The notes below the pieces were generated by a model. The model was not told the DNA's origin, ran no database searches, and saw only the letters and a program-made list of their open reading frames with translations. This document shows, in pieces, positions 43,776 through 52,274 of a DNA stretch of 64,000 nucleotides. Source of the DNA: Flavobacteriales bacterium (GTDB lineage Bacteria; Bacteroidota; Bacteroidia; Flavobacteriales_F; PHOS-HE28); NCBI GenBank assembly GCA_016712535.1, contig JADJQW010000002.1, forward strand, positions 806,001-870,000, written 5' to 3'. Position numbers and translations under genes: made by a program. The stretch's first letter is position 1. Every line of letters starts with the position of its first letter.

Positions 43776-44492
43776 ATGCGCGCCATCCTCTTCGCGTCCA
43801 TCATTTCACTCCTTGCTGCTGAAGCGTGCGGCCAGGAGCTGGTCACCATTCATGGCCAGGTGAGCTCAAGCTCCAACGACCGCGCCTATTACGACCTCAT
43901 GATAGTGAACAAGCGCACGCGCAGCGGGGCCTTCGGTAATCCCGACGGAAGCTTCATGGTGCAGGCGCTGCAGACCGATACGATCATGATCGGCTCCGTG
44001 GGCCACCGCACCACATTGATCTGCATGCGCGACAGCCTGCCCAAGCCGAGCTACCGGGTGGCCGTTCGCCTGCTGCCCCTCCAGTACCAGCTCGCTGCCG
44101 TGGAGGTGCTCAGCCAGCGCACCCTGCAGCAGATCCAGAAGGACATCGAGAAGCTCGGCTACAAGGAGAGTGATTACCGCATCAGCTCGGTGGATGCGCT
44201 GCAGAGCCCGATCACCTTCCTCTACCAGGAGTTCAGCCGTCGCGAGCGCAGCAAGCGCCTGGTGGCGCAGATGCGCAACGAGGACCGCAAGCGCGCGCTG
44301 CTCCGGGAGCTGCTGCAGCAATACGTCGAGTACGACATCATCAACCTCAGCGACGATTCCTTCGACGACTTCATCGATTTCTGCGCAGTGCCCGATGAGG
44401 TGATCAAGGGACTAACGCAGTACGAGTTCCTCCTCTTCGTGAAGAAGAAGTACGAGCTGTACGGCAGCCTCGGCCCCACCCGCAGGCATTAG
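43776..44492 (+). CDS. Exported protein with a carboxypeptidase-regulatory-like domain
   Basis: A 238-residue protein with a signal peptide (about residues 1-21, ILFASIISLLAAEACGQ) and a beta-sandwich from about 22-110 (LVTIHGQVSSSSNDRAYYDLMIVNKRTRSGAFGNPDGSF), the pattern of the CarboxypepD-regulatory fold seen before TonB receptors. The C-terminal half (about 115-238) is helical and charged. Upstream in-frame ATGs exist but fall in the RNase P region. It forms a pair with the next exported protein (2-base gap). Function unknown. Confidence 0.8.
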   Translation: MRAILFASIISLLAAEACGQELVTIHGQVSSSSNDRAYYDLMIVNKRTRSGAFGNPDGSFMVQALQTDTIMIGSVGHRTTLICMRDSLPKPSYRVAVRLLPLQYQLAAVEVLSQRTLQQIQKDIEKLGYKESDYRISSVDALQSPITFLYQEFSRRERSKRLVAQMRNEDRKRALLRELLQQYVEYDIINLSDDSFDDFIDFCAVPDEVIKGLTQYEFLLFVKKKYELYGSLGPTRRH

Positions 44493-44494
44493 CG

Positions 44495-45442
44495 ATGCGC
44501 CCTTTCCAGCTTCAGCTCTCGACTTTCCCATTTCTCCTTTCAGCCTGCCTTTCCCCCTTTTCAGGAGTTTCCCAGCCCGACACCCTGCTCCGGCACATCG
44601 CGCTCGACGAGGTCGTGATCTCCGCGCAGGCCCAGGGCTTCGATGTGGAGGCCTTCGTGCACCGCGTGCGCACCGACAGCAGCTTCCACAAGGCATTCCT
44701 GAACACGCGCTATCATCCGCACGCGCTGCGCAGCGAGGCGCGCGTGCGCCGCAAGGATGAGCGGGAATCAGCAACGCTCTTCCGCAGGGCGCGATTGGTG
44801 CGCGATGGCCGCAGCGCGCAGCAAGTGATCGATTCGTTGAGCGAGACCGGCAGGCTCCGCGATCGCAAGGGGCGCTTCCGCTACCTCACCATCGAGATGT
44901 ACGATGACGTGTTCTTCCCGAAGGGCGGCTTCACCGCGGACAACACCGTGGCGGGACGCAAGCTCGTGGTGGAGCGCGGCAGCCGGTTCGAGAAGTACAA
45001 GGGCGAGCTGAAGAAGTTCATGTTCGACCCCGGCACCGAGATCGCCAGCGTGCCTTTCATCGGCAAGAAGCTCGCGCTCTTCAGCCCTGATATGGCGCCG
45101 CTCTACGATTTCCGCATCTGGAGCGACACGCGCGGCGACCGGCCCTGCTGGGTGTTCAGCGCGGCGGCCAAGCCCGAGCACCGCGACGGCAAGACCGTGA
45201 TCAAGACCATGGACACCTGGTTCGATCAGGGCACATTCGATGTCCTGGCGCGCAGCTACCGGATCGCGCACGCCTCCGTGTTCCTCGACTTCGACATCGC
45301 CATCAGCGTTCGCAACATCCGGGTCGGCGATGCCCTCGTGCCCGTGCGCGTCCACTACGATGGCGACTGGGACATCCCCTTCGAGCAGCGCGAGCTCGTG
45401 CGGTTCTGGATCGAATACAGCGACTGGAGGACAGAACCCTGA
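44495..45442 (+). CDS. Exported protein of unknown function
   Basis: A 315-residue protein with a signal peptide (LLSACLSPFSGVS) then LLRHIALDEVVISAQ, a strand often seen after the carboxypeptidase-like domain of Bacteroidota surface proteins. The remaining sequence is beta-rich with conserved-looking blocks GRFRYLTIEMYDDVFFPKGGF, KKFMFDPGTEIASVPFIG and VHYDGDWDIPFEQRE. I do not recognise a family. It follows its exported neighbour with no promoter and converges on trxB with an 8-base gap. Confidence 0.75.
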   Translation: MRPFQLQLSTFPFLLSACLSPFSGVSQPDTLLRHIALDEVVISAQAQGFDVEAFVHRVRTDSSFHKAFLNTRYHPHALRSEARVRRKDERESATLFRRARLVRDGRSAQQVIDSLSETGRLRDRKGRFRYLTIEMYDDVFFPKGGFTADNTVAGRKLVVERGSRFEKYKGELKKFMFDPGTEIASVPFIGKKLALFSPDMAPLYDFRIWSDTRGDRPCWVFSAAAKPEHRDGKTVIKTMDTWFDQGTFDVLARSYRIAHASVFLDFDIAISVRNIRVGDALVPVRVHYDGDWDIPFEQRELVRFWIEYSDWRTEP

Positions 45443-45450
45443 AGAGGCGC

Positions 45451-46401
45451 TCAGTGCTTGCCTTGTGCGGCGAGCCAGCGCTCCGCATCCAAGGCCGCCA
45501 TGCAGCCGCTGCCAGCACTGGTCACCGCTTGGCGGTACACCTTGTCGGCGCAGTCACCAGCGACGAATACGCCGGGCACCTTGGTGCTGGTGCGGTCGGG
45601 ATCGTGCTTCAGGTAGCCGGCCTCATCCATCTCGAGCTGGCCCTTGAAGATCTCCGTGGCAGGGGTATGGCCAATGGCTATGAAAAGGCCTGTGACATCG
45701 AGCCTACGCTCTTCGCCGCTCACCTTGTTGATGGTGAGCACGCCTTCAACCGCATGTTCGCCCAGCACATCCTTCACCTCGGTGTTGAAGAGCACCTCGA
45801 TGTTCGGCGTGCTCTCCACGCGGTGCACCATTGCCTTGCTGGCCTTGAAGTGGTCCTTGCGCACGAGCATGTACACCTTGGGGCAGAGCTTGGCGAGGTA
45901 GGTGGCCTCTTCGCACGCGCTATCGCCGGCGCCCACGAGCACCACGCTCTGGCCGCGATAGAAGAAGCCATCGCACACGGCGCAGGCCGTTACCCCGCCA
46001 CCGATGTCGCGCAGGCGGATCTCGTTGGGCAGCCCCAGCCACTTCGCGCTCGCGCCGGTGCTGATGATCACCGTATCGGCGTGGATTTCCTCCTTCTCAT
46101 CCACCCAGACCTTGTGCACTGGGCCGCTGAAATCGACTTTGGTCACCCATCCGTTGCGGATTCGGGTCTCGAAACGAAGGGCTTGCATCTTCAGGTCCTC
46201 CATCATCTCCGGACCGGTCCGTCCTTTCGGGTAGCCGGGATAGTTGTCCACTTCAGTGGTCTGCGTGAGCTGGCCGCCGGGCAGCGGTCCTTCGATCATC
46301 AAGGGCTTCAGGTCTGCGCGTGCTGCGTAGATGGCGGCGGAATAACCGGCCGGCCCTGATCCAATGATCAGGCAATGGACGTGCTCAGGCGAAGTGCTCA
46401 T
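45451..46401 (-). CDS. trxB: Thioredoxin-disulfide reductase
   Basis: A 316-residue FAD/NADPH flavoenzyme that reduces thioredoxin. The FAD motif is IIGSGPAGYSAAIYAARA, the redox pair is in TACAVCDGFF (CxxC near 138-141), the NADPH motif is VVLVGAGDSACEEATYL and the FAD tail motif is GVFVAGDCAD. Length and motifs match the low-molecular-weight TrxB class. Its promoter is discussed separately. Confidence 0.96.
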   Translation of the reverse strand: MSTSPEHVHCLIIGSGPAGYSAAIYAARADLKPLMIEGPLPGGQLTQTTEVDNYPGYPKGRTGPEMMEDLKMQALRFETRIRNGWVTKVDFSGPVHKVWVDEKEEIHADTVIISTGASAKWLGLPNEIRLRDIGGGVTACAVCDGFFYRGQSVVLVGAGDSACEEATYLAKLCPKVYMLVRKDHFKASKAMVHRVESTPNIEVLFNTEVKDVLGEHAVEGVLTINKVSGEERRLDVTGLFIAIGHTPATEIFKGQLEMDEAGYLKHDPDRTSTKVPGVFVAGDCADKVYRQAVTSAGSGCMAALDAERWLAAQGKH

Positions 46402-46411
46402 GTTGGGGCCG

Positions 46412-46419
46412 CAAATCTA
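46412..46419 (-). promoter_or_regulatory. -7 promoter element TAGATTTG before trxB
   Basis: Minus-strand TAGATTTG matches TAnnTTTG exactly and ends 10 bases before the ATG, followed by the GCGGCC tail typical of this genome. Confidence 0.6.
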
Positions 46420-46452
46420 GCTGCGGCCGTCAGCGCCCGATGGTGATGGTCG

Positions 46453-47439
46453 TCACGGCTGGCACACCACGGTGCGGAAGCGTGGGGCGTATCCGACCCA
46501 CGCGCCCAGGCCACCGTCGATGTTGCTGCGGATATTCGAGGGGTTGCTGAACACATCACCCTGCGAGGAGGCGTTGTTGGCGAAGGAGTTGAAGAACCGG
46601 AACTCGTTCAGGCCGATGCTCGAGAACTTGACAACAACGGTATCGCCGCGCTTGAAATAGCCTCGCTCCTCGTTGATGTCGTCCTCTGCCTGGCTGTACG
46701 GTTCATTGCCGCGGTTGTAGTTGAAGTCGAGGGTGAGGCCGTCGATGTATCGGTCCTCGAAAACGCCGAAGAATGGCGAGATGAAGCGCGAATCCTTCGG
46801 TTGGCCATCGGCACCAAGGTTGATGCGGCGGGCGAACCACCGATAGGCATTGCCTGCGGTATCGGGGTCGCTCAGGCGAGCCCAAAGGAAGCCGAGCGAA
46901 TCATCGGCATTCGGGGAAGGATCGTCCAGTTTGAACCAAGCGCTATCAAGGGCAACGCCATGCGGGATGGTGGTCACGCTCGTGAGCGTCTTTCCTTCGG
47001 TTTCCACGCGCAGGCTGTAGGTGCGGCCCTCTTCACCCAGCAATTCGTTGTTCAGGAAGGTCCATGCGCAGATCCGCGCAGCGCGCAGCAGGTCGGCGCT
47101 CACGCCGGTCTGCGCGGCCACCTCATCGATGAGCGAGTCGGGGATCAGGTCGCTGCAGAGCCGCGTGAGGGTGTAGGTGCTGTCGCCGTCGTTCACGGTG
47201 ACCACGGCATCGCTGATGTAGGTGCCTGCGATGCTGGCCACGCTGGTGGGAGCGAAGAAGCTCTGGGTGCGCGTGAGGAAGACGATGGGGGCTTGTCCCG
47301 TTTCGATGTTGCCTTCCACCACCACCTTCGATTCGGTCTCCGGAAGGTCCACGTTGATCTCTTTGTCGCAGCCCGCAAGGAGCAGGCCCATCGCTGCGAT
47401 TAGGAGCGATGGCCTGGCGCTCAGAATTTGAAGTTCCAT
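46453..47439 (-). CDS. DUF4249 outer-membrane lipoprotein
   Basis: A 328-residue lipoprotein (lipobox LLLAGC, Cys 24) with the opening NVDLPETESKVVVEGNIETGQAPIVFLTRTQSFF, the DUF4249 signature of Bacteroidota lipoproteins that accompany TonB receptors. A C-terminal tryptophan/aromatic-rich part may cap a ligand-binding pocket. The ligand is unknown. Its start overlaps the TonB-receptor stop by 19 bases on the same strand, so the two are co-translated. Confidence 0.88.
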   Translation of the reverse strand: MELQILSARPSLLIAAMGLLLAGCDKEINVDLPETESKVVVEGNIETGQAPIVFLTRTQSFFAPTSVASIAGTYISDAVVTVNDGDSTYTLTRLCSDLIPDSLIDEVAAQTGVSADLLRAARICAWTFLNNELLGEEGRTYSLRVETEGKTLTSVTTIPHGVALDSAWFKLDDPSPNADDSLGFLWARLSDPDTAGNAYRWFARRINLGADGQPKDSRFISPFFGVFEDRYIDGLTLDFNYNRGNEPYSQAEDDINEERGYFKRGDTVVVKFSSIGLNEFRFFNSFANNASSQGDVFSNPSNIRSNIDGGLGAWVGYAPRFRTVVCQP

Positions 47440-49829
47440 GTGATGGAGGGGAGTATGGAGAAGAGCGACACTTGCTTGGCCACCACCTGGAAGCTGCCAT
47501 CGCTGGGGTTGCCTGCGGTGTCGAAGTAGATGAAGTAGGGGTTCTGCCGGTTGTAAGCGTTGTACACGCCGAAGTTCCAGCTGCTCACGAGTTTCTTGGG
47601 CACCACCTTGGTCTCGCCCGTTGCGGGGTCCTTCACCTCGCGCGTCTCTCGGCCGTTGAGGGTGGCGCTGAGATCAAGGCGGTGGAAGGGGGCCATGCGG
47701 TAGCCGTTGCGCTCGGTGTACTCGCTTACGAGCTGGCCTTCCACGAAGTAGCGGTTCACGGGGATCGTCACGGCTTGGCCCGTGGCGTAAACGAAGGCGC
47801 CGCCGAAGGTCCAGCGCTTGTTGTGCTCGTAGGTGGCCACGATGCTCAGGTCGTGCCGGCGGTCCCAGCGGCTGGGGAACTCATCGCCGTTGTTGATGTC
47901 CGGGAAGCTGCGCATGGTGCGGCTCCAGGTGTAGCCCAGCCAGCCGGTGAGCTTGCCGGTGCGCTTCTTCACGAAGAGCTCAGCACCGTAGCTGTAGCCG
48001 TTGCCGAAGACCAGCTGCTGGTCGTAATTGGTGTTGCCGTTGTCCTGAGGGCTTGCGCCATCGGCGTACTCGATCAGGTTCTTGAAATCCTTGTAATAGC
48101 CCTCCACGGAGGCCTCGATCAGGTCATCGAGGAAATTGCGGAAGTAGCCGGCCGCGTATTGGGTGCCGATCTGCGGTTTCACGCGCGTGCTGCTGGGTAT
48201 CCACACATCGGTGGGCAGTGCGGTGCTGCTGAAGCTGGCCAGGTGAACGTATTGCTGGCCTTGGTTGAAGGAGGCCTTGATGCTGCTGGTGCGGCCGGTG
48301 CGGTAGCGCAGGCTGATGCGCGGCTCCAGGGCCTGGTAGGTATGGATGGGGGCGCCCGGCGCGATCTCTTCCTTGCCGACCGAACGGCCGCGCTCGTCAA
48401 CGATGTAGCGGGTGTAGGGCCCCACGTGATCGAATCGGCTGAAGCGGAGGCCCAGATTGATGCGCAGCGCGTCGGTGAGGTCGATCTCATCGAGGGCGTA
48501 CACGGCGCTCTCATGCGCGTGCAGCTTGGGCGGCGTATCGATGTTGAACTGCGTTTCGCCGCTGCTCACATCCACCGTGCTGGTGGTGTAAACGTGATAG
48601 ATGTACTGCGCGCCGTACTTGAGGCGGTGCCTCCCGTTGGGGTAGTGGCCCAGATCGGCCTTCAGGCCGTAGTCCTTGATGCCGCTGAAGAGCTTGAAGC
48701 GGAATTGGTCCTGTGCGGCGTCGAAGAGGAAGCTGTAGTCGCTGAAGGTGGCCGTGGTGTTCAGGAAGAGCTTGGGGCCGAAGACGTGGTTCCAGCGGGC
48801 GCTCAGGGTGCTGTTGCCCCAAGGGATCCGGATGCCGGGACCGCCCGATCCGCCGCGCTGCAAGGAGAACACATCGCGCCCGAAATAGCCGCTCACGAAC
48901 AATCGATCCTTGTCGCTGAAGGTGTAGTTGGCCTTGGCGTTGAGGTCGTAGAAGTAGTAGCCGCTGCCCCCGAAGGGGCTGCTCTCGTTGATGAAGGGCT
49001 TGGTGAGCACATCGATGTAGGTGCGGCGACCGCTCACGATGAACGAGGCCTTGTCCTTCACGATGGGGCCTTCGATGGTGAGTCGGCTGGCGATCAGGCC
49101 GATGCCGCCCTGCGCCTGGAATCGCTTCTCATTGCCCTCCTTCATGTTGATGTCGAGCACCGAGGAGATCCGCCCGCCGTAGTTGGCGGGCATGCCGCCC
49201 TTGATCAGCTCGATGTTCTTCACCGCATCGGCATTGAACACGCTGAAGAAGCCGAACAGATGGCTGGCATTGTACACCGTGGCATTATCGAGCAGGATCA
49301 GGTTCTGGTCCGGTCCGCCGCCGCGCACATAGAAGCCGCTGTTTCCTTCGCCGTTGTTCTGAACGCCGGGCAGGAACTGGATCGTCTTCAGGATGTCCAC
49401 TTCGCCGAGAAGGGCCGGCAGGGTCTGCAGGCGCTGCACGTCGAGGTCAACGGTGCCCATCCGCGTATCCTCGGTGTTCTCCTGCTTGCGCTCGCCCACG
49501 ATCTCCACTTCCTGGGCGAGGATGGCCTTCGGTCGCGCCTCGATGTTCAGCTTGAGGTCGGCGCTGAGCGTCACGTTCCTGGTGAAGTCCTCGTACCCGA
49601 TGTAGCTCATGGCCACGGTATGCGTGCCGGGTTCCACATTGAGCACATAGTAGCCATACACGTTGGTAGCCGCGCCGCGCATGGTCTCCTTGAGGTACAC
49701 GTTAGCGCCGATCAGCGCCTCTCCGCTGGTGGCATCCTTCACGTAGCCACTGATGGTGACCTGTTTCTGGGCGCTGATGAAGAAGGGGAGAAGAAGGGCA
49801 TAGCCCGCAAGGAGTTGGCGCAGCGTCAT
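47421..49829 (-). CDS. TonB-dependent outer-membrane receptor with carboxypeptidase-like N-terminal domain
   Basis: An 802-residue outer-membrane transporter. After a signal peptide (about 1-20, LLLPFFISAQ) comes a CarboxypepD-regulatory-like domain (VTISGYVKDATSGEALIGANVYL), a plug (TIQFLPGVQNNGEGNSGFYVRGGG, about 145-260) and a 22-strand barrel with many aromatic girdle residues, ending in ITWNFKF with a terminal Phe. Together with the DUF4249 lipoprotein it forms a receptor/lipoprotein pair for an unknown substrate. The start at 49829 is chosen because the upstream frame is not signal-like. Confidence 0.92.
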   Translation of the reverse strand: MTLRQLLAGYALLLPFFISAQKQVTISGYVKDATSGEALIGANVYLKETMRGAATNVYGYYVLNVEPGTHTVAMSYIGYEDFTRNVTLSADLKLNIEARPKAILAQEVEIVGERKQENTEDTRMGTVDLDVQRLQTLPALLGEVDILKTIQFLPGVQNNGEGNSGFYVRGGGPDQNLILLDNATVYNASHLFGFFSVFNADAVKNIELIKGGMPANYGGRISSVLDINMKEGNEKRFQAQGGIGLIASRLTIEGPIVKDKASFIVSGRRTYIDVLTKPFINESSPFGGSGYYFYDLNAKANYTFSDKDRLFVSGYFGRDVFSLQRGGSGGPGIRIPWGNSTLSARWNHVFGPKLFLNTTATFSDYSFLFDAAQDQFRFKLFSGIKDYGLKADLGHYPNGRHRLKYGAQYIYHVYTTSTVDVSSGETQFNIDTPPKLHAHESAVYALDEIDLTDALRINLGLRFSRFDHVGPYTRYIVDERGRSVGKEEIAPGAPIHTYQALEPRISLRYRTGRTSSIKASFNQGQQYVHLASFSSTALPTDVWIPSSTRVKPQIGTQYAAGYFRNFLDDLIEASVEGYYKDFKNLIEYADGASPQDNGNTNYDQQLVFGNGYSYGAELFVKKRTGKLTGWLGYTWSRTMRSFPDINNGDEFPSRWDRRHDLSIVATYEHNKRWTFGGAFVYATGQAVTIPVNRYFVEGQLVSEYTERNGYRMAPFHRLDLSATLNGRETREVKDPATGETKVVPKKLVSSWNFGVYNAYNRQNPYFIYFDTAGNPSDGSFQVVAKQVSLFSILPSITWNFKF

Positions 49830-49840
49830 GATCGGGGCGG

Positions 49841-49848
49841 CAAAACTA
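49841..49848 (-). promoter_or_regulatory. -7 promoter element TAGTTTTG before the TonB receptor
   Basis: Minus-strand TAGTTTTG matches TAnnTTTG exactly and ends 11 bases before the ATG, followed by CCGCCCC. Confidence 0.6.
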
Positions 49849-50002
49849 CCTGCGATGGATGGGCGCTTCCACCCATTGGTCCCAAGCGGTTGCCGCCCGT
49901 CAAACACGATTCACACGGACTTGTTCGCATTGAACAGAGACTTTACCTGCGCTTAGCGCAGCAGCACCGGAGCGCCTCTCACATTCGCCCGCACCTCCTG
50001 CC

Positions 50003-50107
50003 ATGGAACGATTAACCCCGATGCGGCGCAACGGCCATGGCTTCCTGACGCTTGCCGTGTACCTGCTCCTGGCGCTGGTGGCCATCAGCATCAGCCTGGC
50101 GGGGTGA
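50003..50107 (+). CDS. Possible 34-residue single-pass membrane protein
   Basis: An open frame of 34 codons in the 344-base gap between the TonB receptor and tRNA-Pro: a basic start (MERLTPMRRNGHG) and one hydrophobic helix (FLTLAVYLLLALVAISISLA). TTG (20 bases) TACCTGCG upstream is a weak promoter candidate. It could be a genuine small membrane protein, but with no homologue to compare it may also be chance. The remainder of the gap holds nothing else that I can identify apart from the flanking promoter elements. Confidence 0.4.
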   Translation: MERLTPMRRNGHGFLTLAVYLLLALVAISISLAG

Positions 50108-50135
50108 AGAGCTGCTTGAGCGATGTGCCATGTCC

Positions 50136-50164
50136 TTGCGGGCTGAGGTGCTTTGCTACATTCG
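50136..50164 (+). promoter_or_regulatory. Promoter of tRNA-Pro (TTG - 18 bases - TACATTCG)
   Basis: TTG at 50136-50138 and TACATTCG at 50157-50164 are spaced by 18 bases, close to the spacing of Bacteroidota promoters. The -7 element ends 9 bases before the tRNA, so it is well placed and supports the element as genuine. Confidence 0.65.
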
Positions 50165-50173
50165 CGCCCTCTT

Positions 50174-50247
50174 CGGGGTGTAGCGCAGCCCGGTAGCGCA
50201 CTTGCATGGGGTGCAAGTGGTCGCTGGTTCGAATCCAGTCACCCCGA
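50174..50247 (+). tRNA. tRNA-Pro(GGG)
   Basis: A 74-base cloverleaf: acceptor CGGGGTG with CACCCCG, D arm, anticodon stem CTTGC/GCAAG around ATGGGGT giving anticodon GGG (proline), T arm GGTTCGAATCC. The 3' CCA is not encoded. A strong terminator follows. Confidence 0.95.
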
Positions 50248-50255
50248 CTGGTCGA

Positions 50256-50282
50256 AAGGCCCCCGGAATCGCCGGGGGCCTT
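50256..50282 (+). terminator. Terminator after tRNA-Pro
   Basis: AAGGCCCCCGG and CCGGGGGCCTT form an 11-base stem with a short loop 9 bases after the tRNA. Confidence 0.8.
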
Positions 50283-50327
50283 CACATTTGCCTCTCCGTT
50301 TCCGCCTCTTCAATTCGCCCAAGCCGT

Positions 50328-52214
50328 ATGCGCTCACTCACCTTCGCGCCCGCCGCAGCCCTGCTCTTCATCATGGCCGGATGTTCCCATGAGCCGGAGC
50401 CGAAGGATAATCAGCCCATCTTCACCATGGACCCCCACAGCCACGCCCGTCCGCAGGAGGCGCGCATCACGCACCTATCGCTCGACCTGGAGGTTGACAT
50501 GGAGGCGGAGCAAGTGAGCGGCACTGCCCGGTACGACATTGCAATGGCCAAGGACGCGGAGCGGATCGTATTCGACACGGATGGCCTCGACATTGAACGC
50601 GTGACCTTGGATGATGGCGAAGAGACCGCTTACAGCCTTGGAGATACGAGCTTCCTGGGACGAGCGCTGACGGTGACGTTGGCGCCCGGCACGCGGTCGG
50701 TCACCATCGCCTACCGCACCGGGCCCGGTGCGCGTGCGCTGCAATGGCTCAAGCCGCAGCAGACTTCCGGTAAACGGCACCCGTTCCTCTTCACGCAAGG
50801 ACAGGCCATCCTCACCCGCACCTGGATCCCGATCCAGGACAGTCCTGGCATACGCTTCACCTACGAAGCCAGCATGCGGGTGCCGAAGGGCCTCATGGCC
50901 GTGATGAGCGCCGAGAATCCCACGGAGGTGAACGCCGATGGCGCGTACGCTTTCAGGATGGAACAGCCCATCCCCGCCTACCTTATCGCCTTGGCCGTGG
51001 GCGACCTGGCCTTCGTGCCCGTTGGCGAGCGCACCGGGGTTTACGCCGAGCCGGACCTGGTGCAGAAGGCCGCGTGGGAATTCGCCGACATGGAGAGGAT
51101 GCTCACCACCGCCGAGGCGCTATACGGCGATTATCGCTGGGGCCGCTACGATGTGATCGTGCTGCCGCCCAGCTTCCCTTTCGGTGGCATGGAGAACCCG
51201 CGGCTCACCTTCGCCACGCCCACGATCCTGGCTGGCGATCGCTCGCTCACCGCATTGGTCGCGCATGAACTCGCGCACAGCTGGAGCGGCAATCTGGTGA
51301 CCAACGCCACCTGGAACGACTTCTGGCTGAACGAGGGCTTCACCGTCTATTTCGAGAACCGCATCTGTGAAGCCGTTTATGGTGACGAGTACGCACGCAT
51401 GCTGCAATTGCTCGGCCGCCAGGACCTGCACGCCACCATCGCCAAGCTTGAGGGCAAGGGCCAGCATGCCGATACGCATCTGCGCTTGCACCTCGAGGGC
51501 CGCGACCCTGACGAAGGCATGAACGATGTGGCCTACGAGAAAGGATTCGCTTTGCTGAAGCTCCTGGAAGAGAAGGCAGGTCGCGCCAAGTTCGACGCCT
51601 TCCTGCGCGGTTACTTCGATGCGCATGCATTCCGCAGCATGACCACCGACGACTTCGTGGCCTATCTGGACGATCACCTGCTGAAGCCCGAAGGCATTGA
51701 GCTGAACGTTGCTGAGTGGATCGATGGCGCGGGTTTGCCGGACAACGCCATTGAGCCGCAGAGCGACAGCTTCGCGAAGGTGGAGGCGGAGATCGCGCGT
51801 TGGGCCTCCGGCACGGCCGCCGAACAGATCGATGTGCAAGGCTGGACCACCTTTCATTGGATGCACTTCCTGCGCCACTTGCCAGAGGGCCTCGACAGCG
51901 AGAAGATGAAGGAGCTTGACGAGGCCTTCGCTTTCACGGCCAACGGCAATGCTGAAGTGCTCAGCGCCTGGCTCGAGCTCTGCATACGCAACGATTTCGA
52001 TCCCGCCTTCGACCGCCTCGATCAGTTCCTCACCACGGTGGGCCGCAGGAAATTCCTCTTGCCGCTTTACGCGGAGCTGAACAAGAGCGAGAAGGGCCGC
52101 CTGATGGCGCACACCATCTACACCGCAGCGCGCGGCAACTACCATAGCGTTAGCGTGCGCAGCCTCGATGAGCTGTTGGCGTGGAAGGAGAATCGCCCGG
52201 CAGCGAAATTCTAG
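50328..52214 (+). CDS. M1-family aminopeptidase lipoprotein (leukotriene A4 hydrolase-like)
   Basis: A 628-residue zinc aminopeptidase with a lipoprotein signal (lipobox FIMAGC, Cys 19). M1 hallmarks: substrate motif FGGMENPR, zinc site HELAHSW followed 18 residues on by the Glu ligand in NEGFTVYFE, and an N-terminal beta domain. The C-terminal helical domain is like the leukotriene-A4-hydrolase type. It would remove N-terminal residues from peptides in the periplasm or on the surface. ATG at 50328 is chosen; the frame upstream runs through the tRNA. Confidence 0.93.
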   Translation: MRSLTFAPAAALLFIMAGCSHEPEPKDNQPIFTMDPHSHARPQEARITHLSLDLEVDMEAEQVSGTARYDIAMAKDAERIVFDTDGLDIERVTLDDGEETAYSLGDTSFLGRALTVTLAPGTRSVTIAYRTGPGARALQWLKPQQTSGKRHPFLFTQGQAILTRTWIPIQDSPGIRFTYEASMRVPKGLMAVMSAENPTEVNADGAYAFRMEQPIPAYLIALAVGDLAFVPVGERTGVYAEPDLVQKAAWEFADMERMLTTAEALYGDYRWGRYDVIVLPPSFPFGGMENPRLTFATPTILAGDRSLTALVAHELAHSWSGNLVTNATWNDFWLNEGFTVYFENRICEAVYGDEYARMLQLLGRQDLHATIAKLEGKGQHADTHLRLHLEGRDPDEGMNDVAYEKGFALLKLLEEKAGRAKFDAFLRGYFDAHAFRSMTTDDFVAYLDDHLLKPEGIELNVAEWIDGAGLPDNAIEPQSDSFAKVEAEIARWASGTAAEQIDVQGWTTFHWMHFLRHLPEGLDSEKMKELDEAFAFTANGNAEVLSAWLELCIRNDFDPAFDRLDQFLTTVGRRKFLLPLYAELNKSEKGRLMAHTIYTAARGNYHSVSVRSLDELLAWKENRPAAKF

Positions 52215-52231
52215 CAATGCCCGAAAGCGAA

Positions 52232-52254
52232 AAGCCCCGGATCATCCGGGGCTT
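52232..52254. terminator. Bidirectional terminator between the aminopeptidase and T9SS thioredoxin-like genes
   Basis: AAGCCCCGG and CCGGGGCTT form a 9-base stem with a 5-base loop between the two convergent genes; A and T tails suit both directions. Confidence 0.8.
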
Positions 52255-52274
52255 CTTGCGGCATCATCGATCAC

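Noticed and set aside
47409..50015. Very long open frame (about 868 codons) on the + strand opposite the TonB receptor gene
   Set aside because: It is antisense to a clear TonB receptor. Its low-complexity Ala/Val/Glu/His-rich translation is the mirror of GC-rich codon usage and shows no family motif.
50202..50327. Upstream extension of the M1 aminopeptidase through the tRNA-Pro gene
   Set aside because: The extension would be translated from within a tRNA and terminator; the ATG at 50328 starts a clear lipoprotein signal.
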